Origin: DATMER01 sp034667225
Lineage (GTDB): Bacteria > Acidobacteriota > Thermoanaerobaculia > Multivoradales > UBA5704
Reading direction: 5' to 3'
DNA length: 64,000 nt
Assembly (NCBI GenBank): GCA_034667225.1
Contig: JAXDKG010000013.1
Span: 9,481 to 73,480 of the forward strand
In this document: positions 31,058 through 39,483 of the stretch, piece by piece
How positions within the stretch are numbered: the first letter of the stretch is position 1
How the letters are laid out: each line of letters opens with the position of its first letter
Translations under genes and position numbers: made by a program
Notes under the pieces: generated by a model
The model's input: only the letters and a program-made list of their open reading frames with translations
What the model was told of the DNA's origin: nothing
Database searches by the model: none

Positions 31058-31609
31058 TCAGCTCCAACCCATGCGCTGCCGCAGCCCGGTGATGTGGGCC
31101 ACGTGATGCCGGCCGTGCCAGGCATAGAGCGCTAGCAGGCTGTCGAGCGTCATCGGGCCGTGATCCGGGTGGGTGAACATGCGGGCGAAGCCCTCGGGGC
31201 CGAGCGAGCGCAGCAGGATGATCCAGCGGTGATGGACCGCTTCGAGGAGGTCCAGCGAGACCTCGACGGGCGTGCTCCGGCTGTCCTCCAGCTCCGCCCA
31301 ACGGGCCTCGTCGTACGTCTTGATCGTGGGGTTGTCCTCGGTCAGGGCCAGCTTGAAGCGGACGTAGGCGTTGAGGTGGCTGTCCGGCACGTGATGGAGG
31401 AGCTGGCGCACGGTCCAGCCTTCGGGACGGTATGGCGTGTCGAGCTGCTCGGGGGTAAGGCCGAGGATGGCGGCCCGCATGCGGACCGGCGTGGCCGCGA
31501 TCTCCTCGATCGCCGCCTGCCGCTCCTCGGGGGTCAGCGACGGCACTCTCCGGAAGCGCCCGGTCGGGTATCGCAGGTCGGTCTCGGAATGCGTCAGGGT
31601 CTCGGTCAT
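31058..31609 (-). CDS. DinB/YfiT family metal-dependent thiol-transferase-like protein
   Basis: 183 residues. It matches the YfiT/BstA branch of the DinB fold: YPTGRFRRVPSLTPEERQAAIEEIAATPVRMRAAILGLTPEQLDTPYRPEGWTVRQLLHHVPDSHLNAYVRFKLALTED and the C-terminal YAWHGRHHVAHITGLRQRMGW. The three His of the metal site are visible: HHVPDSH, and the late HGRHHVAH pair. Relatives transfer bacillithiol or similar thiols to electrophiles. The ATG at 31609 is chosen because the family sequence begins there; an upstream in-frame ATG at 31654 is weaker. The YaeQ gene lies 28 bases upstream in the same direction. Confidence 0.88.
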   Translation of the reverse strand: MTETLTHSETDLRYPTGRFRRVPSLTPEERQAAIEEIAATPVRMRAAILGLTPEQLDTPYRPEGWTVRQLLHHVPDSHLNAYVRFKLALTEDNPTIKTYDEARWAELEDSRSTPVEVSLDLLEAVHHRWIILLRSLGPEGFARMFTHPDHGPMTLDSLLALYAWHGRHHVAHITGLRQRMGWS

Positions 31610-31637
31610 GATCGGCTCTCTCCCTTCAATTCGGTCT

Positions 31638-32189
31638 TTAGTTCGGCAGGTCAATCCGGTGCTCGGTCACCGGGCCGGAGAGGCTCCGGGCGCTCAGGAA
31701 CAGATAGAGCTCCCCGCCGCTGACGGAAACGCTCAACGTGGTGCGGCGGTCGAGGAGCGGAATGGCGTCGGCGATCAGCGCGCGGTCGATGGCATAGATG
31801 GGGATCTCGGCGGCGCGATGGATGCGGCGGCCCGCGAGCTGGCGCAGCAGGACGAGCGGGTTCTTGTGGGTGTAGACGGCCACGCGGTCGGCGGCCTTGG
31901 CAGCCTTGTTGAGCCGGTCTGCGTCGGGCGTGCCGATCTCGATCCAGGTCTTGACGCGGCCGGTGGGATCGACCACCCGGATCGGCGGCTCGTCCGGGTC
32001 CGAGACACCGCCGCGGGAGAAGGTGATCCCCTCCTCGTACTCCAGGCAGTAGGCCAGTACACGGGTCAGCATGTACTCCAGGCTCTCGGACGGATGGAGG
32101 GCCACGCGCAACGCCAGATCCTCGTAGACGCCGCGGTCGGCATCCGCAAAAGAGACGTCGAGGTTGTAGACCGTCGAGGTCAGCGCCAC
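31638..32189 (-). CDS. yaeQ: YaeQ family protein
   Basis: 183 residues from a GTG start with AAAGGAC upstream. The family sequence begins exactly there (VALTSTVYNLDVSFADADRGVYEDLALRVALHPSESLEYMLTRVLAYCLEYEEGITFSRG). It continues with DEPPIRVVDPTGRVKTWIEIGTPDADRLNKAAKAADRVAVYTHK. YaeQ proteins have a PD-(D/E)xK-like fold with no settled biochemical role. Longer upstream extensions are GC-rich Ala/Gly sequence antisense to the lipoprotein gene and are rejected. Probably co-transcribed with the DinB-like gene. Confidence 0.9.
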   Translation of the reverse strand: MALTSTVYNLDVSFADADRGVYEDLALRVALHPSESLEYMLTRVLAYCLEYEEGITFSRGGVSDPDEPPIRVVDPTGRVKTWIEIGTPDADRLNKAAKAADRVAVYTHKNPLVLLRQLAGRRIHRAAEIPIYAIDRALIADAIPLLDRRTTLSVSVSGGELYLFLSARSLSGPVTEHRIDLPN

Positions 32190-32280
32190 GTGATGATGAT
32201 GTCCTTTGTCGGGAGAGCCCAGCGAAGGGCGGGGCTCGCCCGCGAGTATATCCGCTATGCTGCCCGCCGAGGAGGTGAGA

Positions 32281-33102
32281 ATGAGGCCGAAGTGCTGGGT
32301 CGCTGGATGGATGATGATGATTCTGGGGATGGTCGCCTGCGGGCAGGGAGCCCCGGCTGCCCCGGCAGCCCCTGCTGCCGAGACCGCTCCTGCCGCCCCG
32401 GCTGCCAAGCCTGTCGAGGGCTTGCGGATCGAGAAGAAGACCGAGGTCCTGAAGTGGGAGGACAAGGAGGCAGACGTCCACTACCCGGTTTTCAGCGGAT
32501 TGCCCCCTGCCATCCTGAAGGAGCTCCAGGCCTCCGCCGGATTGAAGGCGGGAACCGGCAGCTCGCTCGAAGAATGGAAGAAGGAATTCCAGGAGTCGTG
32601 GTGGCTCGTCGAGATCGACTATGAGGTGACCTACAACCGCCACGATCTCCTGTGCATGACCTACTCGATCGATGGTATGGGCGCGCATCCGAACACCGAC
32701 ACGAAAGACCTCGCCGCCAACCTGAAGACCGGCCGCCGCCTTGCCGCGAAAGACATGTTCAAGCCCGCTTCCCTGGAAGAGCTGGCCGCGAAGGTGGACC
32801 GCCTGCGCTCGGCCGAGGTGGAGAAGGCCATCCAGGAGCACCGCGCGCATCTCGAGGAGTACGAGATGACGGAAGAGTACCTCACGGAGATCATGGAGCC
32901 GGCGGTGCAGAGCCGCTTCGGCGTCGAGAATCTCGACACCTTCCGCCTCGACGACAAGGGAATCACCTTCGTCCGTGACTTCGAGTTCCCGCACGCCCAT
33001 CTGGCGCTGGAGCCCTCAGGAGAATTCTTCCTGACCTATGAAGAGCTGCGGCCCTACATCAACCCTGAAGGCCCGCTCGCCCGGCTGATCACTTCGTCGT
33101 GA
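32281..33102 (+). CDS. Lipoprotein with DUF3298/RsiV-like domain
   Basis: 273 residues. ATG 32281 has a strong GAGGAGG 6 bases upstream. The N-terminus ends in a lipobox-like ILGMVACG, then an Ala/Pro linker. The mature part (EVLKWEDKEADVHYPVFSG...WWLVEIDYEVTYNRHDLLCMTYSIDGMGAHPNTDTKDLAANLKTGRRLAAKDMF...GITFVRDFEFPHAHLALEPSGEFFLTYEELRPYI) has the order of DUF4163/DUF3298 domains found in RsiV and PdaC. These bind lysozyme or peptidoglycan-related ligands. An envelope-surface role is inferred. The 3' end overlaps the convergent methyltransferase gene by 14 bases. Confidence 0.8.
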   Translation: MRPKCWVAGWMMMILGMVACGQGAPAAPAAPAAETAPAAPAAKPVEGLRIEKKTEVLKWEDKEADVHYPVFSGLPPAILKELQASAGLKAGTGSSLEEWKKEFQESWWLVEIDYEVTYNRHDLLCMTYSIDGMGAHPNTDTKDLAANLKTGRRLAAKDMFKPASLEELAAKVDRLRSAEVEKAIQEHRAHLEEYEMTEEYLTEIMEPAVQSRFGVENLDTFRLDDKGITFVRDFEFPHAHLALEPSGEFFLTYEELRPYINPEGPLARLITSS

Positions 33103-34015
33103 TCAATTGCTCTCCGAGGTCTTCCGGCCATCGCCGCGGCGGTATCTGGTTGACCTCGGGGGAAGTCAGGACCCGGGCCTCCGCTCCGCGGACGGCGACG
33201 AAAGTGCTGCGGTCGGCGTGCTTGTAGCGCATGTCCGTCGCCCTGTCATGGAAATCGTAGACGAGCGGGCTCCCGACCTCATACACCGTGGAAAACCCGA
33301 CCCGGTTCAGAAGGTTCAATAGCGACGGCTTTGTAAACCAGAAGGACGTGATGTTCCCGATCGAGGACCAGAGCGCGTTGTTCATGTCGGCGGCGCTCAC
33401 GTCGTCCGGATACTCGCGGAAGCTGCGGCCGGAATACGTTTCGCCGCCGAGCTCCTCGCTCCGCTCGTTGACCAGGCTGAAGTGCGTGTCGACCACCGCG
33501 ATCCGGGAGGAAATCTGGCTGATTCTATCGATCAGGTTGAACGCGGCGGCAGCATCGAGGTGGTACAACAATCCATAGCAGAGCACCAAGTCGAACTTCT
33601 TCTCGAAGTCAGGCAGGTTGCGCACGTCCTGGCAAAGGAAAGTGATTCCCTCGATGTCGAGGACCTCGGCGACGAAGCGCGCCTTGGCCACGTTGTGCTC
33701 CCGGCCGTCGACATACACGACCGTCGCGCCGTGCCGGGCGAGTTCCAGGGACAGCCCCCCCTCCCCGGCGCCGAGATCGAGCACGCGCAGACCGGAGAGG
33801 TCCGGGCCGAAGAAGTCGTGGGCGATCTGGATGGCCCGCCGCGTCTTCTCGTCGAAGTTCACCACGCCTTCCTTGATCGTCCACACAGAGTCGCACAGCC
33901 TGGCATTGTGCGCCGTCCACGGGCCGTGGCGCTCGACGATGGCGGCCTTCAAGCGGAGGATTTCTTCCGGCGAAGGCCGGCGCCGGAATCGTCTGCCGAG
34001 TCCGAAGAGCTTCAT
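33089..34015 (-). CDS. Class I SAM-dependent methyltransferase
   Basis: 308 residues. The SAM-binding core is clear: LRVLDLGAGEGGLSLELARHGATVVYVDGREHNVAKARFVAEVL (motif I and acidic motif II), QDVRNLPDFEKKFDLVLCYGLLYHL (post-II) and SSRIAVVDTHF. The N-terminal helices (PSPEEILRLKAAIVERHGPWTAHNARL) and C-terminal SFWFTKPSLLNLLNRVGFSTVYEVG resemble methyltransferases acting on small molecules or sugars. The target is unknown. The ankyrin gene's 3' end lies 7 bases upstream, so the two are probably co-transcribed. Confidence 0.87.
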   Translation of the reverse strand: MKLFGLGRRFRRRPSPEEILRLKAAIVERHGPWTAHNARLCDSVWTIKEGVVNFDEKTRRAIQIAHDFFGPDLSGLRVLDLGAGEGGLSLELARHGATVVYVDGREHNVAKARFVAEVLDIEGITFLCQDVRNLPDFEKKFDLVLCYGLLYHLDAAAAFNLIDRISQISSRIAVVDTHFSLVNERSEELGGETYSGRSFREYPDDVSAADMNNALWSSIGNITSFWFTKPSLLNLLNRVGFSTVYEVGSPLVYDFHDRATDMRYKHADRSTFVAVRGAEARVLTSPEVNQIPPRRWPEDLGEQLITTK

Positions 34016-34022
34016 AGGGGCG

Positions 34023-35204
34023 CTATCCTAGCAGCGCACGCTCCGCGATCAACCGCATCGCCGCCTCGTTCACCCAGGCCCGATCGTGGAACCGCTCGCC
34101 CCAGGCCAGCGGCGTGACGTCGCGATATTCGTGCATCGTCTCGTCCTCAACGAACCGCAGCCGCTTCCGCAAGGAGGCGCGGGGGTTCGGTTCGGCACCG
34201 TGGTCCAGCAGCAGACGGGCGAAGCCGTCATCCTGCCTCAGCCCGACGCGAAATGGCTGCGAGACCACGCACCCGAACAGCGCCGTGTGCCCGCCGAAGC
34301 CCTCGGCATCGATCGCGGCTTTTACATTCACATCGGACCCGTGCGCGATGAGCCAGCGCGCGATCTCAATCTCGTCGTTGTCCACGCAGAGGTGCAGCAG
34401 CGCCGTACCCGCCAGAGGCGTCCCGTGCAGCGCCAGCGAGGGGTCGGCACGACACCCCAGCTCGGGAGGATAGATCTCCTCGTGGGAAAAGGTGCGGGAC
34501 AACAAGCCGGGATCGCGGCGCAGGTGCTCCTCCAAGAGATCAATGCGGCCGCGGTGCACCGCCATCGGTGCCGTGTCCGGCAGATCGATTCCGTGCTCGG
34601 CGAAGATTTCGAGGCACCGGTGCTTGCCCTGCGGATTCCGGCTGTAGGTCTGGAGAACCTGGGCCACGGGCGAAAGATCTCCGATCTCCGCGCCGAGATC
34701 GATCAGGAACTGGAGACCTTGGCTGTTCAATGTTTCCGTCGGACCCATCACCAGACCGGGCTCGAGACGGGCGCCCATTGCATACAACTGCCGGGCGGTG
34801 TCGATCCTCCCTTGGAGGCACGCCCGATCGAACGCGTGCTGCAGGTCCGTCGCGCCGAGACCACGGAGCATCGCGATGATCCGGTCCCGACCGAGGTTCG
34901 CGGCATAGGACATCGGCGGACCCCAGTTGCTCTCCACGCCCCGCGCGTTTTCGTGGAGCAGCCGTGGGTGCTTCACCACCAGCTCGCGGACGGTATCGGC
35001 ATCGTCGCGCCAGATCGCATCGGTCATCCGGCAGGCGAGCACGAGGCGGGGCCAGCTCGGCAGGCCATAGCTTCGGGCGAGCGCGAGCTGCGCATCGGCG
35101 AGCTTGGCAGACGGATTGTCCCGCCGGATGGCGCGGAGCAAGTCCTTGGCCTGGTGCTTGAGCTGTTCGAGGTTGGGACGGACGGGAAACTGACGGTCGG
35201 CCAT
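34023..35204 (-). CDS. Ankyrin-repeat domain protein
   Basis: 393 residues from an ATG with AAGGAGG upstream. An N-terminal helical segment (RPNLEQLKHQAKDLLRAIRRDNPSAKLADAQLALARSYGLPSWPRLV) is common in bacterial ankyrin proteins. Degenerate ankyrin repeats follow (DADTVRELVVKHPRLLHENA, MAVHRGRIDLLEEHLRRDPGLL, GTALLHLCVDNDEIEIARWLIAHGSDVNVKA, GFARLLLDHGAEPNPRAS). No signal peptide and no enzymatic motif. Probably a cytosolic protein-interaction scaffold. It is upstream of and close to the methyltransferase gene. Confidence 0.87.
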   Translation of the reverse strand: MADRQFPVRPNLEQLKHQAKDLLRAIRRDNPSAKLADAQLALARSYGLPSWPRLVLACRMTDAIWRDDADTVRELVVKHPRLLHENARGVESNWGPPMSYAANLGRDRIIAMLRGLGATDLQHAFDRACLQGRIDTARQLYAMGARLEPGLVMGPTETLNSQGLQFLIDLGAEIGDLSPVAQVLQTYSRNPQGKHRCLEIFAEHGIDLPDTAPMAVHRGRIDLLEEHLRRDPGLLSRTFSHEEIYPPELGCRADPSLALHGTPLAGTALLHLCVDNDEIEIARWLIAHGSDVNVKAAIDAEGFGGHTALFGCVVSQPFRVGLRQDDGFARLLLDHGAEPNPRASLRKRLRFVEDETMHEYRDVTPLAWGERFHDRAWVNEAAMRLIAERALLG

Positions 35205-35506
35205 AACGGACCTCCTTCGTGGTGCTGCCCGGGGTCCGCTGCATCGGGCGAAAGGAGGTTCGTGTGAACCTTGTCGCGAAATAACGATCAGGTGGACTCG
35301 GTCCTGCCCGCGGACGGGTGGCGTCCTGCACGCTCGGCGCAAGGATACCTCTCCTGTACATCCCGCGTACAGACTCCGGTCGGTGGATGTCGCCGTCGAT
35401 TCAACCGGAGGAGGGATCTCGCCGGTAAGTCCCTTGTTTCAAGCCCGTCGTGGCATGGCACGGACATCGCTCAAGGGAGGTGATGAGAGATTGAAGGAGG
35501 TGCGTC
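35205..35506. other. Intergenic interval with dispersed repeat
   Basis: No gene. It holds a repeat (35300-35389, listed separately), then a GC-rich stretch with GGAGG words leading to the 35507 gene. No confident promoter boxes identified. Confidence 0.5.
35300..35389. repeat. Dispersed intergenic repeat, family 2 copy A
   Basis: Shares GTCCTGCCCGCGGA, GGTGGCGTCCT, CTGTACATCCCG and ACAGAC in the same order with 42072-42138. Here an extra ~20 bases separate the two halves. The CTGTACATCCCGCGTACAG part is near-palindromic. The family is unassigned. Confidence 0.6.
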
Positions 35507-35911
35507 ATGTTCCTGACACTTCTTGCCGTCACATTCACGATCGCGGTGCTGTGCTCGTTCGGGGTGGCTCGCCTGTTCGACAAGCCGATCGGGGCGATCC
35601 TGTCCCGCGTCGTCGCCGAAGAGCTGAGCAGCGCCTGGCACCGCTACATCAAGTTCGCCATCTACGTGGTCGGTGTTTCCGGGGGAGTGCGGATCTGGGA
35701 GCTGGAGAAGTACATCACGGCACGCTCGAAGGACGTCGAGGTGCCGGTGCTCAATGCCGATCGCTGGGTTCTCGAGGTCTACCGGACCATCATCGAGACG
35801 CTCCAGAGCGTTGCCTGGATGCTCCTGGTCTTCTTCGTCTTCGCGCTCATCGCCTACGTGGTCGTGCGCGGTTTCGAGCTGCGCCGCGTCAGGAAGGAGG
35901 AGATGGCCTGA
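35507..35911 (+). CDS. Small two-segment membrane protein
   Basis: 134 residues. GGAGG lies 6 bases before the ATG. Hydrophobic segments at about 3-22 (LTLLAVTFTIAVLCSFGVA) and 98-120 (SVAWMLLVFFVFALIAYVVV) flank an amphipathic middle (LSSAWHRYIKFAIYVVGVSGGVRIWELEKYI). It ends in a charged tail (GFELRRVRKEEMA). No known family identified. An inner-membrane location is likely. Confidence 0.75.
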   Translation: MFLTLLAVTFTIAVLCSFGVARLFDKPIGAILSRVVAEELSSAWHRYIKFAIYVVGVSGGVRIWELEKYITARSKDVEVPVLNADRWVLEVYRTIIETLQSVAWMLLVFFVFALIAYVVVRGFELRRVRKEEMA

Positions 35912-35913
35912 AG

Positions 35914-36093
35914 GTGCCAAAGACCCGCAGGCGCGTTCCGTCGCTAGCAGCCTGGGAACGCGCCAGTATCCGTCAAAGCATCCGCAGCGTTGATTGGCGC
36001 ATGGCAGCTCTCCGCGAGGAATGGGAGGAGGGTCTCCACCATTGTACTTGCTATCACCGGGAAGATTTAGATGAAGCCGCTCATATCGTGTAG
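35914..36093 (+). CDS. Possible small hypothetical protein
   Basis: A GTG-started 59-residue frame, 2 bases after the preceding stop and with AAGG immediately upstream: KTRRRVPSLAAWERASIRQSIRSVDWRMAALREEWEEGLHHCTCYHREDLDEAAHIV. Its amphipathic, charged composition looks protein-like, but there is no family match and it overlaps the 3' end of the convergent gene by 13 bases. Could be a small protein or noise. Confidence 0.3.
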   Translation: MPKTRRRVPSLAAWERASIRQSIRSVDWRMAALREEWEEGLHHCTCYHREDLDEAAHIV

Positions 36094-36683
36094 GACGCGA
36101 GGGCGTGCGCTACACCGATCACGCGGCACCGTCCAAGGAGAGCACGGAACTTTTCCACTTTTCTCCTTGCAGCTTCGTTAGTCTGGCTCTGAGCAAGGTC
36201 TGTGAGGACTCGATCGGCCGTTGGATGCAGAAGCTCTGGATGCTGTCCCAGGATATGCTGCGTCTCGACCAGAGAACCTGTATTGACTAGCAGCAGCACG
36301 GTCTCTGGCAGCGCCACAAAGGCAGCGAGCTCCGAGGAGGACTCAAGCATCTGGTGAATGCGGTCCTCATCCTGCTCGGCGAGCGCCGCTTGAAACTTCT
36401 GCAAGGTTTCCAAGGGCACCTCGAAAGACGCCTCCCGTGGAACTGGTATCTTGATCTTACCGTTGGCGAGCTCTTCGAACGCTGCATCGACGCCGATCTC
36501 GCGGCTTCGTTGGAGAAGAGGAAGACGCTTCTGTAGGACGTGGGCGCGAGCAGCGTCGTCGACCTGCCGGTCCGCCAGCTCATAATGCATGGTCTTGACA
36601 TCTCGATGAAGCATCTCAGGGTGCTCCTTCAAGATCTCCCGGCCCTGCCCGGCAGTCGAAGCGTTGATCCAATCAGCGAACAC
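36081..36683 (-). CDS. Helical-repeat protein of the type found N-terminal to CHAT domains
   Basis: 200 residues. Two copies of a helical repeat are present: FADWINASTAGQGREILKEHPEMLH...RQVDDAARAHVLQKRLPLLQRSREIGVDAAFEEL, and later LVETQHILGQHPELLHPTADRVLTDLAQSQTNEAARRKVEKFRALLGRCRVIGVAHAL. The HPELL...LLxRCRxxGVxxAF pattern is typical of the repeat preceding CHAT or other effector domains in large bacterial proteins. Here it stands alone with no catalytic domain. Its start overlaps the end of the metallopeptidase gene by 11 bases. A sensor or adaptor role in the protease operon is inferred. Confidence 0.7.
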   Translation of the reverse strand: MFADWINASTAGQGREILKEHPEMLHRDVKTMHYELADRQVDDAARAHVLQKRLPLLQRSREIGVDAAFEELANGKIKIPVPREASFEVPLETLQKFQAALAEQDEDRIHQMLESSSELAAFVALPETVLLLVNTGSLVETQHILGQHPELLHPTADRVLTDLAQSQTNEAARRKVEKFRALLGRCRVIGVAHALASYTI

Positions 36684-37812
36684 CTCTGAGGGACGGGGGA
36701 ACCCACTCAGGTTGGCCGCCGTCGCGCATGTCTAGCATCAGATCGGCCATCAAAGCGGAGTAAGGCAAGGCCACATACTCCGCCTCTGTCTCCTCATGTA
36801 AAGCAGGGAGGTTGCCAAATTCGGCGGACCTCGACGCGTTCTCTCGCATCATCTCTTCCACCTTGATAGTCGATGGATCGATCGAAGCACGGTTGCGGAT
36901 CAATTCGGCAATCCTTTGCCATCTTTCTAGCGCTGGAGGGTGGGTGTCTCCGATATCAAAATCGAGCCGTCGTGCGAGAGCTTCCATTGCACCCAAGGTG
37001 CTGAACAGCCAACCCAGAGTGGAATAGGCGCCGTTCCAGAAGGCCTTACTGCCTGCGTCGGGACGGATCAGACCGCCCTTGCCTTCTCCCTGGAACATCA
37101 GGTCGATTGAGTATTGATCAGCCTCGAACTCCATTTCGTGCGCGGGTTGGAGGATAGCGACTGTCGTGGCACCAGGATGGCTCGGAAAGGCCCCAAACCT
37201 CGTCGGCGCATCCACGAAGTGACTTTGCATGACATGCCCCACCTCGTGCCCAAGAAGAAAGACGCTGATCAGCCAGATATCACGATTCGTGAGCTCCCGG
37301 TGCACGAAGTCGTCTGGAATCGGCGTTGTGTAGGCGGCCCTGCGGAAGAATACGGAGAGAATGGCAGTGTTGAGTGCGAGAGGAAACTCGTTGGCATCCA
37401 CCGCCTGGGGCGATTTCAGCAAGGCATGGTACAAGTCCGTGGCGCTGATCATCAAGGTGTCGAAGCTGTAGTCGAAGAGAATGGCGTAACCGTCCAAACA
37501 GGGCATCGCGCAGGCATTCGGTTCACGTGTCAGGGCTGCACCGAACGCCACGTTCTCCTCCAGCGCCTGCCGATCCTCAGGTGTGAGCCAGGAGGAGATC
37601 GTCACAAAAACCTCGAGCAACTCGGATTCCAACAGATCTTCGAGCAAGCGACCTTCGATCGGAACTCCCTGTTGTTGGAAGTAGGTGAATACGGCGCTGT
37701 TCAGTGGCAAAGCTCGGTCCGAGCCTATAGGGCCACGGTGGATGCTCAACTCCGGGGACGAGCGCCAGGGTTGATGGTTTTCCTCAATCCATTTGCGAAT
37801 AGCCTGATTCAT
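36673..37812 (-). CDS. HExxH metallopeptidase-like protein
   Basis: 379 residues from the ATG with GGAAGGG upstream. The zinc motif is LLGHEVGHVMQSHF (His189, Glu190, His193). An EMEFEADQYSIDLM segment (Glu228/Glu230, Asp232) about 35 residues later supplies the third ligand, as in gluzincins such as M48. No signal peptide or membrane helices, unlike classical HtpX/M48 proteins; residues 1-180 are an unassigned helical region. A cytosolic zinc protease is likely. It lies 29 bases downstream of a subtilase gene and overlaps the helical-repeat gene. Confidence 0.8.
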   Translation of the reverse strand: MNQAIRKWIEENHQPWRSSPELSIHRGPIGSDRALPLNSAVFTYFQQQGVPIEGRLLEDLLESELLEVFVTISSWLTPEDRQALEENVAFGAALTREPNACAMPCLDGYAILFDYSFDTLMISATDLYHALLKSPQAVDANEFPLALNTAILSVFFRRAAYTTPIPDDFVHRELTNRDIWLISVFLLGHEVGHVMQSHFVDAPTRFGAFPSHPGATTVAILQPAHEMEFEADQYSIDLMFQGEGKGGLIRPDAGSKAFWNGAYSTLGWLFSTLGAMEALARRLDFDIGDTHPPALERWQRIAELIRNRASIDPSTIKVEEMMRENASRSAEFGNLPALHEETEAEYVALPYSALMADLMLDMRDGGQPEWVPPSLRGVR

Positions 37813-37841
37813 ACCGCTGCCCTTCCGGGGTGCGCTGACGA

Positions 37842-39011
37842 TTAGCTCGGAGCCTGCACGAGACCTGAGCCTATGTCGCCTGGATCGAATCCGGGTTTCA
37901 TCCCCGCGATCGTGGCGGTGCCGAGGAGATGGTCTGCCAGCGACCTCCCATTGAGTTGCCCAGTCGCGGACAGCTTCTGTGCCCACAGCGCCGCGACACC
38001 GGCGACATGAGGCGCCGCCATGCTGGTGCCGCTCATGGTGGTGAGACCGCCGCCGAGCTTGGCAGAGGTGATGCTCACGCCGGGTCCCGAAACGCGGGCA
38101 CCGACGTTGGAGAAAGGGGCGACGATGAGACCCTTAGACGTTTTTCCGAGTGCAGCAACGGAAACGATGCCATCCGCGACGGCGGGAGGGCTGACAGCGA
38201 TCTCGAAATCAGCTTTCGAATCCCGCCGGCTTTCGTTCCCGGCGGCTGCGACAAGGAGAGTGGTTTGCAGGAAGGCGCTTTGCGCCGCTAGAAACGATGC
38301 CAACCTTTCGAACAGCAGTAGGTTCGCCCGATAGCCTTCGAGTGCCATCGACGTCGCCAGCTCCGTTGGGACACCTTTGCCTTCGAGTTCCTTGACATAG
38401 CCTGGGAAGTCGATCCCAAGCGACATCGAGATCACGTTCGCGCCGCCGTTGACGGCCCACTGGATCGCTTTGACGATCTGGTCGCTGCCACCGCCGCCTT
38501 CACCTAGGACTTTTCCGATCAAGGCCTTTTGTACGCCTGGAGCGACGCCGATCCGGGTCCCTGCAACATCCCGTCCGAAGATGGTGGCCGCGCAGTGCGT
38601 TCCATGCCCATCGGTATCGTCAGGGACATCTTCCGTGAAGTTCTTCGTTATGAGGTCGACACCGACGAAGGTTGGATGAGAGCCGTCGATGCCGGTATCG
38701 AGGACAGCCACGACGACATCCTGTCCGGTGAAGGGCGATCTGTCCGCACTGACAGCCTGAACACCCCAAGTCACTCCATGCGCAGCCGGAATTTGGACAA
38801 TCTCACCGCCGACCGGCGCAATGAGCTTCATTGGCATCACGGGCGCCACCGCCATGATGTCGCTCTTCTGGGCGAGATTCGCTGCGCGCACGGGGCGCAG
38901 CTCTCCGACTTCCACCTTCGGAAGTGCGGATGGCAAGGCAAGCGCCTTGCGCGCGCGAGGCATAGCTGGCCTTTCAGAGGAGTTGCGGAGAATGACGTAC
39001 TTGTTGTCCAT
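37842..39011 (-). CDS. Subtilisin-family (S8) serine peptidase, apparently cytosolic
   Basis: 389 residues starting at ATG 39011 with GGAGG upstream. Catalytic triad: Asp105 (VAVLDTGIDG), His136 (DGHGTHCA) and Ser330 (GTSMAAPHVAG), with oxyanion Asn in VAAAGNES. No signal peptide. The ~90 N-terminal residues may be a short propeptide (MDNKYVILRNSSERPAMPRARKALALP). Long insertion around residues 215-250. First gene of a three-gene operon with the HExxH peptidase and the CHAT-type repeat protein. Without secretion signals an intracellular regulated protease is inferred. Confidence 0.9.
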   Translation of the reverse strand: MDNKYVILRNSSERPAMPRARKALALPSALPKVEVGELRPVRAANLAQKSDIMAVAPVMPMKLIAPVGGEIVQIPAAHGVTWGVQAVSADRSPFTGQDVVVAVLDTGIDGSHPTFVGVDLITKNFTEDVPDDTDGHGTHCAATIFGRDVAGTRIGVAPGVQKALIGKVLGEGGGGSDQIVKAIQWAVNGGANVISMSLGIDFPGYVKELEGKGVPTELATSMALEGYRANLLLFERLASFLAAQSAFLQTTLLVAAAGNESRRDSKADFEIAVSPPAVADGIVSVAALGKTSKGLIVAPFSNVGARVSGPGVSITSAKLGGGLTTMSGTSMAAPHVAGVAALWAQKLSATGQLNGRSLADHLLGTATIAGMKPGFDPGDIGSGLVQAPS

Positions 39012-39483
39012 GAGTGGTCCTCCAGGATCGGAGACTACAACCCGACTCAAGTCAGCGTCAAAGTGATGAAGACATGTGCATTAGCTCAAGCCGTCCCGAT
39101 CATCCCCTGTTAAGCGGCTGGGTCTTCCTGAACCGCTTCTGCGCCAGCGGAGTCCATTTTACGCCAGCATCCGAACACCCGGCCGAATGTGGCTAGACGA
39201 GTGAATTTGTCTCTTCCAGCCCTGAGCGAGCTCGCGGAGCGAGGAAAAGGAAACAGGATACGTGGAAAAGTGAACCCACATTTCAACGTTGGATAGATAT
39301 TCTTCCACGTAGGATGTGCAGATTTCAACATAGGACGGATATTTTTACGCTGGGTCCTTGGTTTTCAACGTACCGGGTATCCTGCGTTGAAAAGAGAGCC
39401 CACATTTCATCGTAATGTGCTCCCATCTCAACGCAGGATCGTTCCTCTTCAACGCAGGCCCGGTACTCTGCGGCCCTCTTCCC
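39012..39483. other. Intergenic interval between protease operon and beta-helix gene
   Basis: No gene. The subtilase promoter region must lie near 39012-39250, but no convincing -35/-10 pair was found. The remainder is occupied by array 4. Confidence 0.5.
39261..39460. repeat. 21-bp phased array 4, TTTCAACGTAGGA units
   Basis: The core G of TTTCAACG or variants (CTTCCACG, TTTCAACA, TTTTACG, TTTCATCG, CTCAACGCAGG) falls at 39288, 39309, 39330, 39349, 39370, 39412, 39433 and 39454. Steps are 21 apart from one 19 and one 42. The 42-base gap contains an inverted unit (GCGTTGAAAAG), and another inverted unit (CGTGGAAAAG) starts the array. The core matches that of array 5 about 3 kb away. Confidence 0.82.
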
